Below, piece by piece: positions 24,940 through 33,038 of a stretch of DNA of 33,789 bases. The DNA is from Desulfobacteraceae bacterium. Its GTDB lineage: Bacteria > Desulfobacterota > Desulfobacteria > Desulfobacterales > JAABRJ01. The notes beneath the pieces are model-generated. The model saw only the letters and a list, made by a program, of their open reading frames with translations. It was not told the DNA's origin and did no database searches. The stretch covers positions 1 to 33,789 of the forward strand of contig JAJDNY010000131.1 of NCBI GenBank assembly GCA_022340425.1, in the 5' to 3' direction. A program made the translations under genes and the position numbers. Each line of letters begins with the position of its first letter. Position 1 is the first letter of the stretch.

Positions 24940-25291
24940 CTCGGCGGATTTCCGGCAAATTCGCGGCCAAGGCGTCCGACCCAGGCGGGCGCCCGGAAAC
25001 GCGTTTGGACCGCATTATGGTGCATAGCCGCGCTGAATGCAAGCGCGCTCTGCCCCATAGACGGGCTGCCACGCGCGTGTTGGCTTTCCCGGGTTTGGTA
25101 TCCAACCTCGGCGCTTGGGTCATTTCGGTACCGCTTGCCAAAACGGGGCTCATCTGATTAAAATTGAAATATTTCCGACCGAAGCAAAAAAAACAGCCCC
25201 TTGCGGGAACCTCCCGGTGGGTACCCCCCCCGGGGGCGGTGCGCCCGGGCGGGGGCTATCCGTTCAAACAAAAGGTCAAGGAGGTGGGAAG
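24940..25291 (+). other. Divergent region between YcaO and SDR genes
   Basis: 352 bases. No precursor-peptide gene or RNA gene was recognised. It holds the SDR promoter (25135-25164) and a GC-rich leader in which AGCCCC (25194-25199) can pair with GGGGCT (near 25253-25258) around inner runs of C and G. That hairpin may shape SDR expression; it matches no riboswitch I know. Confidence 0.4.
25135..25164 (+). promoter_or_regulatory. Sigma70 promoter for the SDR gene
   Basis: TTGCCA (25135-25140), an 18-base spacer and TAAAAT (25159-25164); five of six positions match in each hexamer. The predicted leader is about 120 bases. Confidence 0.6.
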
Positions 25292-26083
25292 ATGGATCTG
25301 GCTATCAAGGGTAAAATCGCGCTGGTGACCGCTGCCAGCCGCGGGTTGGGTCGGGGCTGCGCCGAAGGATTGGCCGCGGAGGGCTGCCGGGTGGCAATCT
25401 GTTCCCGTGATGGGGAACAGGCGAAGCGCACCGCCGAGGAAATCGCCGCCCAAACCGGCGCCGAGGTCCTGGGGTTCGCGGCTGATGTGAGCCGGGTGGA
25501 GGAGATCGGGAAACTGTTGGAGGGGGTGCGCCAGTCCCTGGGGGATCCGGAAATTCTGGTGACCAATGCCGGCGGACCGCCGCCGGGCAACTTCGCCTCC
25601 ACCCCGATCGCGGACTACCAGAAGGCGCTCGACCTCAATCTGATGAGCGCGGTGCATCTCATTCACGGCGCGGTCCCGGCGATGCAGGCCAGGGGCTGGG
25701 GGCGGATCATCGCGATCACCTCCATATCGGTCAAGCAGCCCATCGCCAGTTTGCTGCTCTCCAATATGGCGCGCGCCGGCCTGACGGGTTTTCTGAAAAC
25801 CGTCGCGACGGAACTGGCCCCATTCGGGATAACGGTCAACGCCCTGCTGCCGGGTACCCATAAAACATCGCGTATCGATCAACTGGTCCAAGACCGCGCC
25901 GCCCGCGAAGGCAAGAGCGAGTCTGCGGTGGCGGCCGAAATGGTGGCCGCGATTCCGGCCAAAACCATGGGCGACCCTGCCGATTTCGGTGCGGCGGCGG
26001 CTTTTCTTGCCAGCCGGCAGGCCAAATTTATCACCGGCCACAGCCTCCTGGTGGACGGGGGGCACTACAGCGGGCTGTTGTAA
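25292..26083 (+). CDS. SDR-family protein with altered active site (BKR-like)
   Basis: 263 residues of the classical SDR fold. The dinucleotide loop reads TAASRGLGRG (13-22) where the first Gly of the usual TGxxxGxG is Ala. 'VTNAGGPPPG' is the NAG motif and 'VDGGHYSGLL' the C-terminus. Against FabG, the catalytic Ser is kept (ITS, about 144), but the Tyr and Lys of YxxxK become Ser and Arg (SNMAR). This is the pattern of a described non-canonical group related to beta-ketoacyl-ACP reductase, so oxidoreductase activity is doubtful. AAGGAGG lies just upstream of ATG 25292. It is a single-gene unit converging on asnB. Confidence 0.86.
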   Translation: MDLAIKGKIALVTAASRGLGRGCAEGLAAEGCRVAICSRDGEQAKRTAEEIAAQTGAEVLGFAADVSRVEEIGKLLEGVRQSLGDPEILVTNAGGPPPGNFASTPIADYQKALDLNLMSAVHLIHGAVPAMQARGWGRIIAITSISVKQPIASLLLSNMARAGLTGFLKTVATELAPFGITVNALLPGTHKTSRIDQLVQDRAAREGKSESAVAAEMVAAIPAKTMGDPADFGAAAAFLASRQAKFITGHSLLVDGGHYSGLL

Positions 26084-26136
26084 GCCGCGGACAAAAAATT
26101 GAATTTTCTTTCCTCGTGGCGGCCACTTGTTCTCCG

Positions 26137-27723
26137 TTACGCGGCCGTCGGCCTCCATCTGCCGTCCAGGGTGCCCCGGACCGAAGCTCTTTCCTCGTCA
26201 AAGTCGAAGCCCGTCCAGATGCCGATCGACTTGAGCACCGAATCCTGGGGATGAAATCGGCGGAAGATCTGAAAGTAATAGGCGGCTTCCTTGCTGTTGA
26301 TCACGGCTTGCGGGTGCTGGACACGGATGCGTTCGAACTCGTCGTCTGAGATTTCGGCTTCGGCCAGCCGCTCGCCAAGGTCTTCACAGCCGGCCCCCTG
26401 GGTGTACTGCACCTTGTAGCGCCACAGGATCTCGTCGGGCAGTAGGCCTGTACCGGAAAAGGCCTTTCTGAGAATCCATTTTTCCATCCGGTCCCCCTTG
26501 TGCTCCCGAATCTTCAATGCCGGGGAAACAGTCACTCCCAGATCGATCATGGCGGTGTCGAAAAACGGCACCCGCAACTCTAAGCTGAACAGCATGCCCA
26601 TCCGGTCGGCCCGCTGCAGATTGATGTTGTGCACGCCGGCCAGCAGGCGTCGCCCCTCCTCGTTGAGTTGGTCTTCAGAGAAATGTTTCATATAGTGGTA
26701 TCCGGCGAAGATTTCATCGGCGCCCTCGCCGGTCAGAACCACGGTTACGTATTTTGCGGCCAACTTGCAGGTGAAATAGCAGGGCACGGCGCAGCGTACA
26801 AGGGATGGATCGTAGGTTTCCAGCTTTTCGATCACCTTCGGCAGGGCCTCGTAGTAGTCGTCTTCGGTGAATACCAGTTCATGGTGGGTCGAACCGATAT
26901 GGGCTGCTGCGATTCGGGAAGCCTTCAGGTCGTCGCTTTCGACGCCGGCGGCATCTTTCATTCCCACGGCAAAGGTGTGCAGGTGTGGAATTCTTTCGGC
27001 GGCAATAGCTGCGATCAGGCTGCTGTCCAAACCACCGCTGCAAAACGCCCCCACATGAATCTGCCGGTCTGCAAGAAGCCGCTTGGTTACGGCTTCAACC
27101 AGGGCATGACGGATGCGCTCGGCCGCTTCGTCCGCTTCGGTGATCATTGTTTCGGGCGCCCGGGGCACCTCATAATACCGGACAAAACCGTTTTTCGGGG
27201 TATAAAAGTGGCCGCTGGGAAATTCCTGAACCTCTTCCACGCCTGCCAAGGACATGGCGCCCAATTCCGAGCTGAAATAGAGGTGGCCGTCGATGGTCCC
27301 CCAATAGAGGGGCTTGATCCCGATGGGGTCCCGGGCCAGCATGAAGTCGTCGTCATCGAAGATGGCAAAAGCGAACATCCCGTCCAGGTCGGCCACGCAT
27401 TCGGGCCCTTTTTCCCGGTAGAGGTGAAGGATGACCTCCGAATCCGAGTGGGTCGAAAAACAATAGCGGTTCGACAGCCGCTCCCGGATTTTCTGAAAAT
27501 TGTAGATTTCCCCGTTGCAGATGATGCCGGTTTTCCCTCCCTCGGCCAGAATCGGCTGGTGTCCCTTGGCCACATCGACAATGGAAAGACGGGTATGACC
27601 GAAGACCGTCCTGCCGTGGATGTGGATGCCCCGATCGTCCGGCCCCCGATGGGGGAGGGCGTCGAGCATCCGGTTGATGGTGTCCACGTCTTTGGTTCCG
27701 AAGCATCCGGCGATTCCGCACAT
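26137..27723 (-). CDS. asnB: Asparagine synthase (glutamine-hydrolysing)
   Basis: 528 residues. After removal of Met, Cys2 of MCGIAGCFG is the glutaminase nucleophile, which fixes the start at ATG 27723 (GAGGAGA upstream). The class II glutaminase domain (LPHRGPDDRG, ICNGEIYNF) covers ~1-190, and the synthetase domain has the PP-loop FCSGGLDSS (about 225-233) and TGEGADEIFAGYHY. Both domains look intact, and the C-terminus (SKEAAYYFQIFRRF) matches E. coli AsnB in order. It makes asparagine from aspartate, glutamine and ATP. A related osmolyte amidotransferase (NAGGN pathway) is a less likely reading, since those are longer. Confidence 0.88.
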   Translation of the reverse strand: MCGIAGCFGTKDVDTINRMLDALPHRGPDDRGIHIHGRTVFGHTRLSIVDVAKGHQPILAEGGKTGIICNGEIYNFQKIRERLSNRYCFSTHSDSEVILHLYREKGPECVADLDGMFAFAIFDDDDFMLARDPIGIKPLYWGTIDGHLYFSSELGAMSLAGVEEVQEFPSGHFYTPKNGFVRYYEVPRAPETMITEADEAAERIRHALVEAVTKRLLADRQIHVGAFCSGGLDSSLIAAIAAERIPHLHTFAVGMKDAAGVESDDLKASRIAAAHIGSTHHELVFTEDDYYEALPKVIEKLETYDPSLVRCAVPCYFTCKLAAKYVTVVLTGEGADEIFAGYHYMKHFSEDQLNEEGRRLLAGVHNINLQRADRMGMLFSLELRVPFFDTAMIDLGVTVSPALKIREHKGDRMEKWILRKAFSGTGLLPDEILWRYKVQYTQGAGCEDLGERLAEAEISDDEFERIRVQHPQAVINSKEAAYYFQIFRRFHPQDSVLKSIGIWTGFDFDEERASVRGTLDGRWRPTAA

Positions 27724-27796
27724 AAACCTGGTTCTCCTCTTGCTGGGTTTTTTTTGACACAAAGATCGGTGTCAGCCAACCCAATCAAACAGCTTA

Positions 27797-27826
27797 ACTA
27801 TAGGTTAAAAATATATGTAATGTTAA
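27797..27826 (-). promoter_or_regulatory. Promoter with overlapping operator-like dyad for asnB
   Basis: Minus strand: TTAACA (27826-27821), 18 bases, TATAGT (27802-27797), five of six matches each. Over the -35 lies an inverted pair TGTAA...TTACA (27833-27815) separated by nine bases, a plausible repressor or activator site. The leader to ATG 27723 is about 70 bases. Confidence 0.55.
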
Positions 27827-27874
27827 CACTTACATTTTGTGAATTGCGCCTTAGCGGGCTGGGCTGGAGCGGGT

Positions 27875-29380
27875 TCACTTATCGGGGCTGTTGTCCCCGT
27901 TATCGTTCAACTCGTAGGGCTGGGGGTTCGGCCCTTCGCTGGCAACCTGGCCCTTGCTCAGGCCCGCCAGACGTTGCTTGCTGGATCCTTCCGCGATGTA
28001 GAGATGGACGTCGCGCTGGGGGAATGGGATGCCGATCCCCTCGGCGTCGAAGCGCTGCTTCACCGCCTTGGTCACGTCCCAGTAGACGTCCCAGTAGTCC
28101 GCGGTCTTAGCCCAGGGGCGGCAGATGAAGTTCACCGAGGAGTCGGCGAGGGTGTTCATGCGGATGGTAGGCTCCGGGTCCTTCAGGGCCTTCGGGTGGG
28201 CGGCCACGATCTCCTCCAGGATGGCCTGGGCCTTGTCGATGTCGTCGTCATAGCCGATGCCGAACTCCATGTCCACACGCCGGGTATCGACACCCGTGGC
28301 GTTGGTAATGACGTCTTGCCAGATCTTGTTGTTGGGCACCACCATGTCCTTGTTGTCGAAGGTCTTGATGCTGGTGGACACGAGGTTCATGGCGGTCACC
28401 TTGCCCGAGACGCCGCCTGCGTCCACCACGTCACCCACATCGAAGGGTCGGAAGAAGAGGATCATCAAGCCGCTGGCGAAGTTGCTCAAGGAATCCTGCA
28501 GGGCAAAGGCGATGACGAAGCCGGCGGCACCGACGACCGCCAGCAGTGGGCCGACGCTTACCTCCAGGGCGGCCAAAGCCATGATGGTGCCGACGATCAT
28601 CACCACCCATCGAACGCTCCGAACCAGGAAGTCGTCGAGCAACTGAGAGACGCCCCCTGTCATCTTCAGGCCGCGGTGCACCATCCCGCTGAGGATTTTG
28701 GAGAGGATCCAGGCCGCGATCAAGATGCCGAGGAACAGGGCGATGTTCTTGGTCCAGCGCAGGCCGCCCTCATCGGAGTTAAGCCAGCCTTTGACGGCGA
28801 TCCAGGTGGAGGTGGCGTCCTTGACGTCGACGCGGATGCCCTGCACCGAGCTGATGTAGAGGCGGTAGTCCCTGATCTTGGCCAGGGTGTCGGTATCTTC
28901 TTCGTCGGTCTTGGTCTGCAGCTCGTCGAGGACGGCGTTGAGCCGATCGATGATGACAGTGCGCTCCTCGCGCAGTGTGTTCACCTGCTCCAGCAGCGCG
29001 ACCTTCTCCTCCTTCTTGCGCTCCTCGCTCCGTTCCATGGTCTGCGCCGCGGTCTTCACGACCGGCTGCTTATCGACCCCCGCCGCGATCTCCCGGTTCT
29101 GGCGCTGAACCGCAATCTCGGCCCTGGCGATCTCCTCGGCCTTCTCCTGGAGCAACGCCTGCCAGGCGTCCGCTTCGACCAGCAGCTCCTCCTTGGTGAG
29201 GGGCTTCAGGAGCAGGGCGAGTTCCTCAACGGGGATTTCGGGATCCGCCGTGGTGACGGGCTGGGGTGCCGCTTGCGGCTTCTCTTCAGCACCGAAAGGG
29301 GCGGTTACCAAACTCACCAGCAGCGCCCAAAAGAACACCGCCAACGTGACTCGGGCACGCTGTCGCATCAAGAAACTCAT
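27875..29380 (-). CDS. MscS-family mechanosensitive channel, with long periplasmic N-terminus
   Basis: 501 residues. A signal peptide (to ~31) precedes a periplasmic coiled-coil-rich part (~45-190; many Glu/Lys/Leu heptads). Two membrane helices then lead into the MscS core with the pore helix 'AVVGAAGFVIAFALQDSLSN' and 'ASGLMILFFRPFDVGDVV', followed by the beta and alpha/beta cytoplasmic domains. E. coli MscS has ~286 residues; the extra length is the periplasmic part, as in larger members of the family. It releases solutes on hypo-osmotic shock. Its ATG 29380 overlaps the stop of a 51-codon ORF (ATGA), and its ribosome site AAGGAGT lies inside that ORF. Confidence 0.9.
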   Translation of the reverse strand: MSFLMRQRARVTLAVFFWALLVSLVTAPFGAEEKPQAAPQPVTTADPEIPVEELALLLKPLTKEELLVEADAWQALLQEKAEEIARAEIAVQRQNREIAAGVDKQPVVKTAAQTMERSEERKKEEKVALLEQVNTLREERTVIIDRLNAVLDELQTKTDEEDTDTLAKIRDYRLYISSVQGIRVDVKDATSTWIAVKGWLNSDEGGLRWTKNIALFLGILIAAWILSKILSGMVHRGLKMTGGVSQLLDDFLVRSVRWVVMIVGTIMALAALEVSVGPLLAVVGAAGFVIAFALQDSLSNFASGLMILFFRPFDVGDVVDAGGVSGKVTAMNLVSTSIKTFDNKDMVVPNNKIWQDVITNATGVDTRRVDMEFGIGYDDDIDKAQAILEEIVAAHPKALKDPEPTIRMNTLADSSVNFICRPWAKTADYWDVYWDVTKAVKQRFDAEGIGIPFPQRDVHLYIAEGSSKQRLAGLSKGQVASEGPNPQPYELNDNGDNSPDK

Positions 29381-29532
29381 TCGAAACTCCTTCGGTCAAG
29401 AGTGGGTTTTTGAGACGGCTTCCGGGGGTCGACGGGCACGCCCCAGGCGGTGGTATCGTAGGTTGTGGCAAGGGCTCCATTCGCTATACTGTTCATGACA
29501 AGGCCGGCCGGAAAAAATAAAATTCTTTTCAT
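29377..29532 (-). CDS. 51-residue predicted secreted peptide, coupled to mscS
   Basis: Starts at ATG 29532 behind the strong site GGGGAGGG (5 bases away). Residues 1-22 (MKRILFFPAGLVMNSIANGA plus LA) form a signal peptide with an ALA cleavage site. The predicted mature part of 29 residues begins TTYDTTAWGVPVDPRKPSQK and is polar. The stop TGA overlaps the mscS ATG by four bases (ATGA), a classic coupling arrangement. I know no family for it. It could be a real periplasmic peptide working with the channel, or a leader ORF that controls mscS translation. Too short for most gene finders. Confidence 0.6.
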   Translation of the reverse strand: MKRILFFPAGLVMNSIANGALATTYDTTAWGVPVDPRKPSQKPTLDRRSFE

Positions 29533-29602
29533 CTTTTCCCTCCCCTTCTGATGATGTCTATTCATAAGCCACTGCCGATAGCACCTTTACAAAATTGCCG
29601 CT

Positions 29603-29646
29603 CAAAAAAAAGCTTTCAAAGGTCAAAAATATCCTTTGAAAGCTTT
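29603..29646 (-). terminator. Rho-independent terminator of the betaine-transport operon
   Basis: A perfect 14-bp stem (29609-29622 with 29633-29646; AAAGCTTTCAAAGG and its complement) with a 10-base loop, followed on the minus strand by a run of eight T (29610-29603). It ends the proVWX transcript before the mscS unit. Confidence 0.85.
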
Positions 29647-29755
29647 CCTTTGGCAATCTTGAAGGGCCCATGCTGCACGGCACGATTTCCCTTCGCGATA
29701 TAGGCCCAAAGATAATGCCGCATCTTGCTTGTCTTTTGGTCTGTTACCGGTGTTG

Positions 29756-29793
29756 CATCCGGCGGCGCATATTGCAATATGCGCCGCCGGATG
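29756..29793. repeat. 38-bp perfect palindrome downstream of proX
   Basis: Every one of 19 base pairs is symmetric about 29774/29775: it begins CATCCGGCGGCGCATATTG and then runs back as the exact complement. There is no loop. It lies 62 bases after the proX stop and upstream of the terminator, with no T tract of its own. Confidence 0.8.
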
Positions 29794-29855
29794 TGCATAG
29801 GGGGTGACGAACCAAAATCATGCGCCATTTGGTGGTAGTATTTGTTTTCGCGCCC

Positions 29856-30887
29856 CTACATCGCCGCTTTCACTTTGGTGGCGACGTCATCGTCCACCCA
29901 ACCGGTCCACAGGTCCTCGTAATTCTTCAAGAACCACATGGCCGCTTCTGTGGTATCGGCTTTGTTGTCCTGCATGTAAGCGAGAAACTTGTTGTTGATA
30001 TCGAGCGTCGTCTTGTAGTTTTTGAGGAGTGCCACCACCTCGGGCGCCTCTTTGGGCAGATTCTTGTGGACGATGATTTCACACTTCACCGGCGGGTAGG
30101 CACACCCCTGGGTGGTGTCCCAGACCTCCTGGTCAAACGGCGGCTCCTCGAGCTGGTACATGTCGAGCTTGCCCAGCACCCAGGTCGGCGCCCAGTAATA
30201 GCCTAACCAAGGCTTGCCGCGCTTGTAGGCAGTCTCCATGGATGCGGCAAGAGCGGGGCCCGAGCCGGGCTGCATGATATTGTAGTTTTCTTTGATGCCG
30301 TATGTTTCGAATTTCTTTTCGTTGATCTCGGCACAAGCCCAGCCGGGGATGCAGCTGTGGAACAGGCCCTTGGAGGGGTCTTCCGGATCCTTGAACAGCT
30401 CCCAGTATTTGGGCAGGTCGGCTACGGACTTCAGGTCCGGAGCCATAGGCTTGATGCCGCGCTCCTCATCGCCTTCCACCACGTAGCGGGGCACGTACCA
30501 CCCCTGAACGCTGTTAGGGAAGTTTGCCCCGAGGAGGACGAAACCTTCATTGGAATTCGGGTCCTGACCCTTGGCCAGCCCCTCGTCATAAAGCTCTTGC
30601 CAGTTTTCGGTCCAGGTTTCCATGTTGACATTCGGCGCCTCGCTGCCTTTGGCCTGGATCAGGGCGGTGTTGAGGAGAATTGTCTCACCCTGGACATATT
30701 TGACCGGATGGCCTAATCCCTTTTCGATGATGAAGCCGGCGATGCGATTGTGAACCTGTGCGCTGTCCCAACCAAAATCCGCGAAGATGATGGTTTTCTT
30801 TTCCATCGCAGCGGCGAAGCCGCCGCCTGCGCCGATGCACAGGGCAACGAATACAGCAATCACAACAACTTGTTTCACTTTCTTCAT
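29856..30887 (-). CDS. proX: Glycine betaine/proline ABC transporter substrate-binding protein
   Basis: 343 residues. A signal peptide ends near FAAA (residue ~27). The OpuAC/ProX fold follows: IIFADFGWDSAQVHNRIAGF, 'VNMETWTENWQE', 'GYYWAPTWVLGKLDMYQLE' and a Trp/Tyr-rich set of residues that in this family forms the cation-pi cage for quaternary amines. It is periplasmic and delivers betaine to ProW. AAGGAGGAG precedes ATG 30887, a very strong site, as expected for a binding protein needed in excess. Last gene of the proVWX unit, 51 bases after proW. Choline or carnitine cannot be excluded as ligand. Confidence 0.92.
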   Translation of the reverse strand: MKKVKQVVVIAVFVALCIGAGGGFAAAMEKKTIIFADFGWDSAQVHNRIAGFIIEKGLGHPVKYVQGETILLNTALIQAKGSEAPNVNMETWTENWQELYDEGLAKGQDPNSNEGFVLLGANFPNSVQGWYVPRYVVEGDEERGIKPMAPDLKSVADLPKYWELFKDPEDPSKGLFHSCIPGWACAEINEKKFETYGIKENYNIMQPGSGPALAASMETAYKRGKPWLGYYWAPTWVLGKLDMYQLEEPPFDQEVWDTTQGCAYPPVKCEIIVHKNLPKEAPEVVALLKNYKTTLDINNKFLAYMQDNKADTTEAAMWFLKNYEDLWTGWVDDDVATKVKAAM

Positions 30888-30938
30888 AGCTCCTCCTTCA
30901 TGGTGATATGATGTTGATAAAAAAAGGTGTTGCCCGAA

Positions 30939-31793
30939 CTACCCGCTTTTTTTCTTGTTCGCCATGGCAAAGGTGATGCGATCGATGATAATTGCCATGA
31001 AGACAATACATAAACCGGCTTCGAATCCTCTTCCCACCTCGATCCGGTTAATAGCCAGGAGCACCTCGAGGCCGAGGCCTTTGGCGCCGATCATGGAGGC
31101 GATGACGACCATGGCCAGCGCCATCATCGTGGTCTGGTTGATACCCACCATGATGGTGGGTCTGGCCAGGGGCAACTGCACCTTGAACAGGATCTGCCAG
31201 TAGCTCGAGCCAAAAGCCTGGGCCGCCTCGATCACGCTCTCCGAGACTTCTCGGATGCCGACATTGGTGAGTCGGATCACCGGCGGCACGGCGTAAATGA
31301 TGGTCGCGAACAGCGCCGGCACCTTGCCGAGACCGAAAAGCATCAGGGCGGGGATGAGGTAGACGAAGCTCGGCATGGTCTGCATACCGTCAAGCAAGGG
31401 CTTCATAACCGCCTCAAACCGGTCACTGGACGCCATGGTGATGCCCATTGGGATGCCGATAAAGAGCGAGATAATCACCGACGCCACTACCAGGGACAAG
31501 GTCATCATGCCAAGTTTCCAGAGGCCCAGTGCGCCGATGAAAAACATCATCGCGGCCATGATCAGCCCAGACCACCAGCGACCCATCACCTGCCAGGCCA
31601 ACAGGCCGACGCCGGCCACCAGGATTGGCCAGGGCAGCCAGAGGAAAAAACGCTCGATAAGGACCATGAAATAGAGAATGAAGCTGCCCACCATGTCGAA
31701 ATAGGTGCCGAAGGTGCTGAGCACCCAATCCATCGCTTTATCGATCCAGACATCGAGGGGAATGTCTATCCTTTCGGGAAATTCCATCGCCAT
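30939..31793 (-). CDS. proW: Glycine betaine/proline ABC transporter permease
   Basis: 284 residues with an amphipathic N-terminus (FPERIDIPLDVWIDKAMDWV) and about six to seven membrane helices. The coupling loop 'REVSESVIEAAQAFGSSYWQ' with 'VQLPLARPTIMVGINQTTMM' is the EAA motif, and 'ASMIGAKGLGLEVLLAINR' is highly characteristic of ProW/OpuAB. It forms the inner-membrane channel. ATG 31793 was chosen with AAAGGTGAG upstream; ATG 31787 is close by. It starts nine bases after proV, so the operon is tight. Confidence 0.92.
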   Translation of the reverse strand: MAMEFPERIDIPLDVWIDKAMDWVLSTFGTYFDMVGSFILYFMVLIERFFLWLPWPILVAGVGLLAWQVMGRWWSGLIMAAMMFFIGALGLWKLGMMTLSLVVASVIISLFIGIPMGITMASSDRFEAVMKPLLDGMQTMPSFVYLIPALMLFGLGKVPALFATIIYAVPPVIRLTNVGIREVSESVIEAAQAFGSSYWQILFKVQLPLARPTIMVGINQTTMMALAMVVIASMIGAKGLGLEVLLAINRIEVGRGFEAGLCIVFMAIIIDRITFAMANKKKSG

Positions 31794-31802
31794 CGCTCAC
31801 CT

Positions 31803-33038
31803 TTACGTTTGTTGTTGAGCCACCGGTAGGGTTTCGTTCCCGCCACTGTTTTCGACCTGGCCCGCCTCGGCGAGTTTTGCGAGCAGTGAACCGGCAACGA
31901 TCACTCCGACCAGATGATCTTTCTCATTGACCACGGCCAGGGGATATGGGTTGTTGGCCAGCAGGGCAAAGAGGTCGTTTGCGGGGGTGTTTTTGGCCAC
32001 TTTGCATATGTTTGTATCGAGGACGTCGTGCAGCGTTTTCTCGCCACGGTCGGCGGCTTGCCTGCAACCTTTGGCGGAGACGATGCCGACCACCCGCCCG
32101 TCCTGCCGAACGAAAATCGAAGAGATGCCGGCAGCCTGCATCTTGCGCAGGGACGCTTTCGGGCCGTCTGTCTTCAGATACGCCATGGTCTCGAATTTCT
32201 TCATAACGCTTTCGGCAGTGAGGATTTTGGACATGTCGACGTCTTCGACGAATCTGGCGACGTAGTCGTTGGCAGGGTTGGTGAGAATCTCTTCGGCCGT
32301 TCCCTGCTGAACTATCGCGCCGTCCTTCATCAGCACGATCCGGTCGCCGAGCTTAATTGCCTCATCGAGGTCATGGCTGATGAAAACGATGGTCTTATTC
32401 ACCTTATCCTGAAGATCTAGCAACTCGTCCTGCATGTCCCGGCGAATCAGGGGGTCAAGGGCACTGAAGGCCTCGTCCATCAGCATGATGTCGGCATCGA
32501 GGGCCAGCGCCCGGGCAAGCCCGACCCGCTGCTGCATGCCGCCGGAAAGCTGGTCGGGCATGGAATCCTCCCAGCCTTTGAGACCCACCTGTTCGATTGC
32601 CAGCATCGCGGCATCGCGCCGCACATTCGCTGCCACCCCTTGCACTTCGAGTCCATACTCTACGTTGGCGACTACGGTGCGGTGCGGAAAAAGAGCGAAA
32701 TTCTGGAACACCATACCGAAATGCTTCTGGCGGAACTTCCGCAAGCCTGCGCTGTTTAAAGCTGTGACATCCTCGCCATTGACATAGACCTTCCCTGCCG
32801 TCGGTTCGATTAGACGGTTGATGCAACGCACCAGCGTTGACTTGCCGCTCCCGGACAAGCCCATGACCACGAGAATCTCCCCGGCGTTAACGGTGAAGTT
32901 GACGTTGACCACCCCGACCCCGTGACGGGTCTTTTCCATGATCTCTTCCTTGCTGCGCCCTTCCTTGACCATCTGCAGGGCTTCTTCCGGCCTGGGGCCG
33001 AAAATCTTGTACAGATCTTTTATGACGATTTTGTCCAT
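31803..33038 (-). CDS. proV: Glycine betaine/proline ABC transporter ATP-binding protein with CBS domains
   Basis: 411 residues. The ProV-type N-terminal extension ([20 protein letters not shown]) precedes the ATPase: Walker [10 protein letters not shown] (60-68), Q-loop [12 protein letters not shown], signature LSGGMQQR, Walker [14 protein letters not shown], switch His in ISHDLDEA. From ~275 to ~395 two CBS domains follow (e.g. [40 protein letters not shown]), which in this family sense ionic strength or nucleotides and gate transport by osmolarity. I chose ATG 33038 because GAGG lies nine bases upstream; ATG 33047 and TTG 33053 have poor spacing. First gene of the proVWX unit. Confidence 0.93.
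   Translation of the reverse strand: MDKIVIKDLYKIFGPRPEEALQMVKEGRSKEEIMEKTRHGVGVVNVNFTVNAGEILVVMGLSGSGKSTLVRCINRLIEPTAGKVYVNGEDVTALNSAGLRKFRQKHFGMVFQNFALFPHRTVVANVEYGLEVQGVAANVRRDAAMLAIEQVGLKGWEDSMPDQLSGGMQQRVGLARALALDADIMLMDEAFSALDPLIRRDMQDELLDLQDKVNKTIVFISHDLDEAIKLGDRIVLMKDGAIVQQGTAEEILTNPANDYVARFVEDVDMSKILTAESVMKKFETMAYLKTDGPKASLRKMQAAGISSIFVRQDGRVVGIVSAKGCRQAADRGEKTLHDVLDTNICKVAKNTPANDLFALLANNPYPLAVVNEKDHLVGVIVAGSLLAKLAEAGQVENSGGNETLPVAQQQT

Larger units (their letters stand above)
29533..29855 (-). other. Region between proX and the peptide/mscS unit
   Basis: 323 bases. It contains a 38-bp perfect palindrome (29756-29793) and the proX terminator (29603-29646). The promoter of the peptide-mscS unit must lie between 29602 and 29533; no good hexamer pair was visible. 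A 70-codon open frame (29828-29616) runs through both hairpins and is doubted. Confidence 0.5.

Noticed and set aside
24940-25291. Possible precursor peptide or riboswitch for the YcaO/SDR region
   Set aside because: No short frame with leader/core character and ribosome site, and the GC hairpin matches no riboswitch class I know.
26629-29413. Two long plus-strand frames opposite asnB and mscS
   Set aside because: They lie antisense to genes with complete catalytic or pore motifs and show no family pattern of their own.
29616-29828. 70-codon minus-strand frame after proX
   Set aside because: It has no ribosome site, part of its sequence is dictated by the 38-bp palindrome, and it ends inside the terminator stem. 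It could be a gene remnant but cannot be supported.
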